DNA of 64,000 nt from Amoebophrya sp. A120. Its lineage: Eukaryota > Sar > Dinophyceae > Syndiniales > Amoebophryaceae. The notes under the pieces are model-generated. The model saw only the letters and a program-made list of their open reading frames with translations. It had not been told where the DNA came from and searched no databases. The DNA is taken from NCBI GenBank assembly GCA_905178155.1, contig CAJINV010000001.1, positions 4,174,795 through 4,238,794 of the forward strand. Direction: 5' to 3'. This document shows positions 57,393-64,000 of the stretch, piece by piece. Both the position numbers and the translations under genes were made by a program. Position 1 is the stretch's first letter; each line of letters starts with the position of its first letter.

Positions 57393-57733
57393 GTTTGAAG
57401 TGTTTCCTTGCTCCTATTGCCTTAAAATAACGTCTTGACTAGGTCATTATCACAGCTGCATAAGCATATCTACCCAAAGTATAAAAGGAAAGCGCCTTTC
57501 GACCCAATAAGATCAGAGCCAAGATTTCTTTTTTAACGAAGCAGCCGAGACACTAAACGGAATCTTTAACGCACAGAAGGAGGGGCTTGAACAAGAACAG
57601 GGTGCGCGTATAGTTGTAGAGACACAACTACCGTGCAGGTGCCGCCGATGCAGATCGTCACAGACACACTGTTTGACCATTGTCGTTTCTCTTTCTTTCA
57701 TTTTTTCTTCATTCTTCACATATACAAGCAAAC
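57393..57733. other. Intergenic spacer
   Basis: Nothing recognisable between the small basic protein and the ankyrin gene stop. Confidence 0.5.
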
Positions 57734-58495
57734 TTAATTTGTTCTCGCTGCTGCCCCAGTTTTCCATTCCCCACCGATATCGTTTTCTTCACAGTGCTTG
57801 ATCGAAAAGGCGATCATGTCTGCCTGCACTTTCGATACGGTCATGGAGCAGGGCGCTACGAGATTTTGCGCTGCCCACTCCGACGGCTTGTTCGCTGCGT
57901 TTGGGTCCTGCGTCGCCGTCGAAGTGGTGTCCCTGTCCTCCGATGCTGCTAAAAGGTTCGCGACAAACTTTTGCGTGTCTTCGGTACCTAGGTCACCCGC
58001 TTTGTTGGCATACCTGACAGCAGTGCGGTTTTCTACTTCAAGTGGTTTTCCATTCTACTTTGAAGTTTACATACTCGCAACACCACCGTGAGACAGCAGA
58101 CCAAAAAACAATTCTAATTCTTCTTACCAGTCCTGCGCCGTCGCGTCTGCTCCCGCGCGAATCAGCAACTTTGCGATTTGTGTTGCGTTCAACCAACATG
58201 CTAGATGCAGGGGCGTCCAGCCGTCCAACCCCGGATGACTCACGTTGACGTCGGCCCCAGCCTCCAGGAGCTGCTCGCAAATTTGCACGTGACCGTTTTC
58301 CACAGCGCGGTGCAAAGGCGTGTAGAGATCAATGTCGGGCGCGTCCACGGAGTAGTTCAGGGAGACCGCTTTCTCTGCTTCTTTTCTGCTTGTCAGCAGT
58401 TGCTTCACCTCGCCACCGTTCCCGGCAACACAGGCGGCATGCAAACGAGCCGCGAACGTTTCGGGCGGAAGACCATTGGCGATCGTTTCATCCAT
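57734..58495 (-). CDS. Ankyrin-repeat protein
   Basis: Exon 1 runs from ATG 58495 to about 58127; exon 2 from about 58032 to the TAA at 57734. Residues 13-115 are three ankyrin repeats: RLHAACVAGNGGEVKQLL, TPLHRAVENGHVQICEQLL and TPLHLACWLNATQIAKLLI with the usual turns (AGADVNV, AGADATAQDW). Exon 2 opens with a fourth repeat (NRTAVRYANKAGD) and ends EENDIGGEWKTG. Ankyrin repeats bind other proteins; no partner can be named. The junction is odd: GACTG is followed by GTAAGA, an excellent donor, but no AG restores the frame, while joining TGG to AAC or GAA keeps frame with no GT-AG ends. About 220 residues. Confidence 0.7.
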
Positions 58496-58894
58496 TTTGG
58501 GTGGTCAGGCTGAACTCAAATGTGGCACATTTGGATTTTTTGCAAACAAGTTTTTACACTTCAAGGACAAAGAGAAGATGATTTTTTATACAGAGGCTCT
58601 AACTTAAAGTTCGAGCAGAAGGAGAACTGCGTCAAGCTTTGTAGTTTGGGTCCTGTAGGTGGTCTTTTGACATTGTCTATCAACGTTGTGGGCAACACAT
58701 ATGAATGAGATGCTCACGTACCGACACTTTCTTTCGCAACGGAGACGCTCGAACACGTGCACGGCCAAAAAACGACAGCAGATCAATTTCTTCGATGCCC
58801 CAATGAATTCATGATGGTTGTACCAGTGACAGTGTCGATTTTCATTTTCTGAAAAGCAAAAGGCAAGCATATGCAGCCTGCAAGAATAAAAATA

Positions 58895-61436
58895 TCAGTG
58901 TCCTTCCAACGTTGCTAGCTGAATCAGCCTGGGTTCCAGTCTGTTTTCGCAACTCAGCACCGCCAACCGACACCTGCAGCAGACGACGACCAACAACGTC
59001 GCTCCGAGCGCGATGAAGTTGTGCCCCAATCCTAACAGATCCCGGGCCAGATTCGACAAAAGTAACACGAACAGCAACCCAAAACCGCAAACAACTTCGA
59101 CCAACCGCAACATCCGCTCTTCGGCTGTCAAAATGACTCGTATCCGCGACAGCCGTAGCCCTGCGCGGAAGGTTAAAATTCCGACAACAGTGATGCAGGG
59201 CAGCCACTTGACCCACTCCGGTATTCGGTGGAGCTGAACGAGAATCAAACTGGCCACGGTCCACACGCTGATCCACGCTACCACCGACCTCTGCCGGATG
59301 AGAACGCCGTAGGTGCCGGTGAAGCAACAGGCAATCAAGATCCAGGTGGTCACGTGAATCGGAATGCTGTATTACAATGAAAAATGCCCCCTCCCCATAT
59401 CAAAACGGAAATCTGTGATGCAGATTTGTGGTCACAAATCAGCTTTGTGTTGCTACAAGGCAAAAGATGCGGACTGTAGTGCTGTCTAGCGTGGGAAAGC
59501 CTTGCAGCTCCAGGATGACAAAAGGCAACACAACTGGAAGTCGGAAACAGCATGACAGATTGCCTGCGATTGAGGCCGCAGCTTCGTCTCTTGGCCTTCT
59601 AGCAATACATTTGTGTACTCAAATACAGCATCACAAATTCGCGCATCTTCCGTTTCCGATATGGGGTGGGGGCTTTTTTCACTTTGATATGCTGACGTAT
59701 TTCGCGGGGTGCGAGGTCGTTCCGGCGATGTCCGGGTCGCACGTGATTTTCGTTTCTGTCGTGTGGTCGTAGGTCCAGGTGAGCGGGATTTTCTTCGATA
59801 AAAACCGGTACAGCGAGACTTCCGCGATCAGCGAAATCAAGAGGAAGAAAACCGCCACGACGCCAATCAAAATCCTGGGCGTCACCTCGGTGATCAAACT
59901 GGGATTATTCGGCGACCCGAGCAGCTGCGCTCTGCGTTCCCGCAAACAGGATTTCATGTAGCTGCAGGAGGAGAACCAGCTGAGCAGCAGGAGGACAAAG
60001 CCCAGAGGGTAAAAGGCGAAAACCGGCCAGAACACCGTCGACCACTGCAGGTTTTGTTTTTCTTCGTCGACGGCTTTGAGAAGAGAAGGAAGGGTCGGTG
60101 GAGATCGATCTTCATCTTGTCTTGCGGGAGGTTTTGTCGCTTCTACATGTTGACCCTCGAGAAGATCGCTCCTCTTACTCTTTTCTTGATCTACCTCACT
60201 GGACGGTGAAGAAGCTTCCGATGAGACTAGGTCGCTGGCTGGGTACGAAGGTGGTGATGGTGATGCTGTTTTTTCTTCTTCAAAGACGCCTGTAGCACTA
60301 GGACCCCGTAGAAGCCCGTTTGCGGCCGATGTTGCTGAAGTTCTTGCTCTTTCTAGTATCGTGTCAGAACGCGGTGGCGGAATGGCATCTAAACCCGGAG
60401 CCGCCACACTTGTCGCATCTTCCGATCCTGCTTTCTGCACAAGATGTTCACGACCTTTGTAGTCTTCGCTGTTTCGTACCCGTGCCTCTCCTGCTCTGGT
60501 ATTACCTACTTTCTCTTCATCTTCTGCTGCAGCCACTACAGGCACGGGTCCTTCTGCCGCATCTTCTACTTCGTCTGTTCGTGCTGTTGACAACAAATTT
60601 CTATTCCTTCCGCCACCTTCCGAGCCAGCTCCGGTTGTGAAAAACTCGAACATTTGCGGCGACGGAGCGCGCCGGTCGTCGTGGTCGTCCTCCTGCATTT
60701 CCTGCAGACGTTGGTCTGGCGGCAGTTGCCGCTGCTGGTACGCATTTGGGTCTTCTGGACTCGGTGTCAGCCGCGCGGCAATGATCCTTTCCCGGTTCCT
60801 CACCGAATCTAAATTGCAAACACGTTCAAACTGCAACACCTTCAATCCGACAAGCACAATCGCAATACCGTGGGCCGCGACAAAGAGCAATTTTGCGGAC
60901 TTGATCAGCCGCTCGGTGTGGCGGCCGCGGGTGCGCTCTTCGTATGGGTGTGTCAGGATTGAAATCGTCAAAGTTGAAATAGTTTGTCATGCTAAACCGA
61001 CCGAAACCACTACACAGAAATAGTCTGTCATGCATAAAACGGATACCAGTTAGCCCTACAGTTTGTAGTCGGTGCATGACAAATTTTACCGGTCCTGGAA
61101 GCGAGTCTGTCATGCGGTTTAGGGCAAAAGAGCTGCCTTCTGTCATGCTAGTTAGCAGTCCAACTTTTGACCCTTACCAGGACTATGATCTGCGTCCCGT
61201 TGGTCCTCTGCAATAAAGTCACTTTTTGTGTCGCATTTTATGCATTACAAATTATTTCAACTTTGACGATTTCAAACCTGACGCTTCCATACTTCGATAC
61301 CCCCGATTACAAGATTGGAGGACATGCTGGAGATAGCCGCGTCAGCAGGGGATGCGCTGTTTACACTCACGCGGGTCGAAGCTCGGGGGCGGGCTGCGGA
61401 AGATGAAGTGGGGGTAGAGGAAGTAGAGGAAACCAT
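58895..61436 (-). CDS. Multipass membrane protein, unknown function
   Basis: Three exons, 61436-61292, 60937-59690 and 59364-58895, ~620 residues; the two introns are elements A3 and F2. The N-terminus is Ser/Ala-rich, then a membrane helix (LLFVAAHGIAIVLVGLKVL, ~55), a disordered acidic/Ser-rich loop of ~270 residues, then about seven hydrophobic helices: FWPVFAFYPLGFVLLLLSWF, ILIGVVAVFFLLISLIAEV, WILIACCFTGTYGVL, VAWISVWTVASLILVQL, WLPCITVVGILTF, LVEVVCGFGLLFVLLLS and FIALGATLLVVVCC. The pattern of Trp and Pro at helix starts recalls TMEM185-type proteins but is not proof. The 5' part is duplicated at 62.1-63.1 kb, which confirms the start exon and its frame. The ATG at 61436 precedes a Ser/Thr/Pro run. 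Confidence 0.72.
59370..59689 (-). mobile_element. Introner element F2 (in membrane-protein gene)
   Basis: A 320-bp element of family F; on the - strand it begins TATCAAAGTG and ends TTGTAATA with arms containing CCCCCACCCCATATC and CATATGGGGAGGGGGC. CAGCA (+ TGCTG) flanks it at 59365-59369 and 59690-59694. Excision gives AKYVSIPIHVTTW in frame. Confidence 0.9.
60943..61291 (-). mobile_element. Introner element A3 (in membrane-protein gene)
   Basis: A 349-bp element of family A with ends TATGGGTGTGTCAGGATTG and CAAACCTGACGCTTCCATA, flanked by CTTCG (60938-60942 and 61292-61296). Excision gives GGIEERTRGRHTER in frame. The paralogous copy near 62.95 kb lacks the element. Confidence 0.92.
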
Positions 61437-62114
61437 AATATTTTGTTCTCAACTGATTTTATCCGAACCTGCACAACCGTAGCTATTGAAGAAAGACGGC
61501 TATTCAAATGTTGAATCTTGCATGCTTGCAGTACTGACTTTCCACGCACGGCCATGATGGTCCTCGTGCTCAACACGGTGCTGGCGCATCTTGACGCTAC
61601 ACAGTCTCACGATCTACTTGCTCACCTTTACTTGATTCATTCTGGCTTGAGATGAAAACTGTTCCATTACTTTCTTTACAAAAGTCGTGTACAACAGTGA
61701 AGACTCTCCTGTACAGTAGCCAGTGCGGTGAGTACGGGACATGCAACGGTGCGGCACTGCGTTTCCTTTCGCTCTTTAGTGATGATGTCTGCGTCTTGTT
61801 GTACGTCATTTGTCATGTTCATCTTCCAGCTTCTACTTTTTGCAAAGCCGCCGGACAACCTAGGTAGATGATGCGCCAACGCACGGAACTCGAACTGTCA
61901 AAAATTCATTCGCAATGAACATCAACTTTAATATTTCTGCACAATACAAGCACTAAGCGGCTTGTTTCCTCTCTCTCTCTGTTTTGTGTGTCAGTGTCAG
62001 CACAGTGACCTATGCACCAGCACTCGATGCCAGTCAGCTGTGCTTTTGATCACTATTTGCAATAGACGCAACTTTCAAAACACATTCAGAAATTTTGCAA
62101 TAGACGCAACTTTC
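61437..62114. other. Upstream region of the membrane-protein gene, duplicated
   Basis: Parts (to ~61870) match 63110-63480, for example CACAACCGTAGCTATTGAAG, TCACGATCTACTTGCTCACC and AGTACGGGACATGC, with indels. This is presumably the promoter region carried along in the tandem duplication. A 25-bp direct repeat (TTTGCAATAGACGCAACTTT core) lies at ~62056-62118. Confidence 0.6.
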
Positions 62115-63102
62115 AAAAGCAATTTGGCGGACTTGATCAGCCGCTCGGTGTGGCGGCCGCGGTACTAAGGGGAAAAGTTCAAGAATAGGAATCCGAGCAA
62201 AAATTGACTAGGGGGCCCAGCGACGGTACTTATGTGCTGGGTCGTGTTGTTGTAGTTTTTTTGCAGTAGGTACAAGACAAATGCCACACACGGAAGAAAA
62301 AGAGGAAACTACAAAAGGCCGGCTGCGGCCCCACCCCCAGGCTGCGGCCCGGCGCTTCTACGGCCCGGCCACCACCCCGGCCCCGCCCTCGCCCGATGCT
62401 TTTGTTGGCCGGGGAACCCAAAGGGAGCCGGAGCCCAATTTTGTGGCTCTTTCGGAGGGCCAAAAAATCTCAGCGAGGGGCCTCCGCGGGGGCTTTCGCT
62501 GGGGGGTCTTCAGGGGGGTCGATCTTTCTATTCTTGAAAACTCAGCACCCACGCCATGGTGCCGATTTGGGGGCTCAGAGGGGGGGCGCCAATTTGCCGC
62601 TTCCGGACCCTCTTCGGAACCCCCCACCCTGTCCATTCTTGAAAACTCAGCACCGATTGGCAATGGCCTATTTTCATGCTAATCACGACCTATAAGCAAA
62701 AAGGGGCGCGAGTATTGAGGCTGCCGCATGTTTGTAAGGAGTGCCTCCTTCAGACCGATCCGAAAGCGGGCGCGCGCGATGCTCCTGGGCCACCCTCACG
62801 AGCCGCCCTCCGCGGTTTTCCCGCTGGAGATGTACCTCGCCGACCTGCAGTGCGGAATTCATTTCGTCATCTGCTTCTGCGCCCTCGTCGAACCCGCCTA
62901 GCTATTTTTGCAAAAATTCTTATTCTTGAACTTTTCCCCGTAGTACGCGGGTGCGCTCCTCGATGCCCCCGATTACAAGGGTGGAGGACATGCTGGAGGT
63001 AGCCGCGTCAGGAGGGGATGCGCTGTTTAGGCTCACGCGGGTCGAAGCTCGGGGGCGGGCTGCGGAAGATGAGGTGGGGGTAGAGGAATTAGATGAAGCC
63101 AT
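62056..63102 (-). pseudogene. Partial tandem copy of the membrane-protein gene
   Basis: On the - strand, ATG at 63102 opens MASSNSSTPTSSSAARPRAS..STLVIGGIEERTR, matching the first exon of the gene at 61436 with scattered changes. Element E1 interrupts after EERTR; beyond it GRHTERLIKSAKLL follows, then the match ends and the frame stops after KFLNVF (~62056). Only the first ~60 residues of a ~620-residue protein are present, so it is a truncated copy. Its value is as an empty-site control for A3. Confidence 0.75.
62163..62945 (-). mobile_element. Element E1, larger TA-ended introner in the partial gene copy
   Basis: A 783-bp element with ends TACTAAGGGGAAAAGTTC and the inverse TTGAACTTTTCCCCGTAGTA, flanked by CGCGG (62158-62162 and 62946-62950). 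The interior is partly GC-rich and has a repeat, ATTCTTGAAAACTCAGCACC, at ~62530 and ~62637. It also holds a protein-like - or + frame segment near 62770-62900 of unknown origin. The parent gene has the site empty. Confidence 0.85.
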
Positions 63103-64000
63103 AATATTTTGCTCTCAGCAGATTTTGATTTTATCCGAACCTGCACAACCGTAGCTATTGAAGAGTGAAAGCTTTCACATGTTGAATTTTGTACGCTAGT
63201 AGTTTTCCATGCACCACGGCCGTGATGGTACAACTCGTGCCCAAGACGGTGGGGCATGTTGATGCTACACAGTTGTCTCACGATCTACTTGCTCACCTTC
63301 ACCTCGTTCTTTCCTGCTTGAGAAAGCTGTTCTGTCTATTTTGATTTCGTTCTAATCGCGGCCACTTCTACAGAGACTCTCCTGCGCAATTTGTTAGAGT
63401 CGCAAGTCGTGCAGTACGGGACATGCCCCGGCGCGGTACCAACTGTGTTTCTGCTCGCTCTTGAATGTTGTGGTCCTGTCATGCTTCAGCTTCATGGACT
63501 ATGAAGATCGCGCCCGGAGGGCGATATTGGTAACCAAATGCGTGCGCGAAAATCTAACCAGCGCGAAAGCCAAACCAGCCGCGCGGCTGCCACCACCATT
63601 TTTTTTAATTAGAATCCCACTTCTTCTTCTTGGGTCGCGGGCCGCAGTTGTGCTCGCGGCCCTTTAGGGCCGCGACCGCAAACTGCGGCCGCGACCGCAA
63701 ACTTCTTTAGGGCCGCGACCGCAAGTGCAACCCGTAGACTAGGGTCCACATGTGTCGCTTCCAGAACATGGCCGCGGCCGGCTGGGATGTCAGTCGACGC
63801 TGCTAGTTTTAGTGCACATAGGTTGAAAGTAAGCATCGCCATCTATCGCGGGTCATCGGGGGCTTCCGGATTCGCATTCAAAGCTTATCGCAGGAGCCTG
63901 CGGGCCGCCGCGGGCTCCACCACTTCCCCGCGGCCCTAAAGGGCCGCGGACAACTACTGTCGCCCGCGGCGGCCCGCAGGCTCCTGCGATAAGCATTGAA
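63103..64000. other. Right-edge region: duplicated flank and GC-rich palindromes
   Basis: 63110-63480 matches the upstream flank of the membrane-protein gene. From ~63640 GC-rich short repeats appear (GGCCGCGACCGCAAA units, 63655-63730). No gene was supported. Confidence 0.55.
63883..63994. repeat. Perfect 33-bp inverted repeat
   Basis: Arms at 63883-63915 (GCTTATCGCAGGAGCCTGCG start) and 63962-63994 are exact reverse complements, around a 46-base centre that contains the palindrome CGCGGCCCTAAAGGGCCGCG. It could be a small inverted-repeat element or a strong cruciform. Confidence 0.9.

Noticed and set aside
62676-63002. Gene on the + strand near 62.7-63.0 kb
   Set aside because: It lies mostly inside element E1 and antisense to the duplicated first exon; MLLGHPHEPPSAV is protein-like but has no support as a gene.
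63655-63730. CRISPR-like array
   Set aside because: Units are short, GC-rich and adjacent without unique spacers, in a eukaryotic genome.
1-64000. Bacterial or organelle origin of the window
   Set aside because: Frame-consistent GT-AG introns, mitochondrial presequences and eukaryotic families argue for nuclear DNA.

Overview
The window is nuclear DNA of a eukaryote. Its genes carry spliceosomal GT-AG introns, mitochondrial presequences and long Ser/Thr- and Gln-rich tracts, and the families are eukaryotic: an EF-hand/phosphodiesterase, a DGAT2 acyltransferase, a voltage-gated channel, a PTC7-type phosphatase, a mitochondrial RsfS and a multi-exon riboflavin synthase. Genes come about every 3 kb and lie in two one-way blocks: four on the + strand up to 21.7 kb, all recognisable ones on the - strand from 23.3 kb on. 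Many coding regions are interrupted by short inverted-repeat elements that must be spliced out but have no GT-AG ends. A compact genome, one-way gene blocks and introner-type introns together point to an alveolate of the dinoflagellate lineage, possibly Amoebophrya/Syndiniales-like. That placement is an inference; no rRNA or spliced-leader gene was seen.

Layout. + strand: 3' end of a coiled-coil gene (1-600); PTC7-like PP2C (2049-3633); a giant N-myristoylated EF-hand/cyclic-nucleotide phosphodiesterase (5823-14995); DGAT2-like acyltransferase (19480-21703). An AT-rich convergent strand-switch region follows (21.7-23.3 kb). - strand, right to left: multipass membrane protein (61436-58895), ankyrin protein, two small proteins including a GNAT acetyltransferase, J-like/basic protein, small coiled-coil protein, a ~1,450-residue PAN-domain protein (50915-46214), RsfS/Iojap (45665-43833), riboflavin synthase (40975-39911), aldehyde dehydrogenase (39235-35620), a mitochondrial-type membrane protein, a one-domain ion channel, a hotdog thioesterase and a C2-domain protein. 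A GC-rich island without a convincing gene lies at 41.7-43.5 kb. At the right end is a partial tandem copy of the 5' part of the membrane-protein gene.

The main result concerns the introns. Ten elements of 150-350 bp interrupt reading frames or sit in an intron. They begin TA and end TA, have terminal inverted repeats, are flanked by 5-bp duplications, and carry copies of a GCATGACA-type octamer. Removing element plus one duplication restores catalytic motifs (YHN..HA in the phosphodiesterase, HPHG...GWFN in the acyltransferase), yet no cut inside the duplication gives GT-AG. A second, larger kind (B) lies between 36-40 bp direct repeats of exon sequence. The partial gene copy at 62-63 kb and its parent each have the empty site of the element carried by the other, so the elements arrived by insertion. 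The protein-coding genes themselves are ordinary housekeeping and signalling genes and do not form one pathway.
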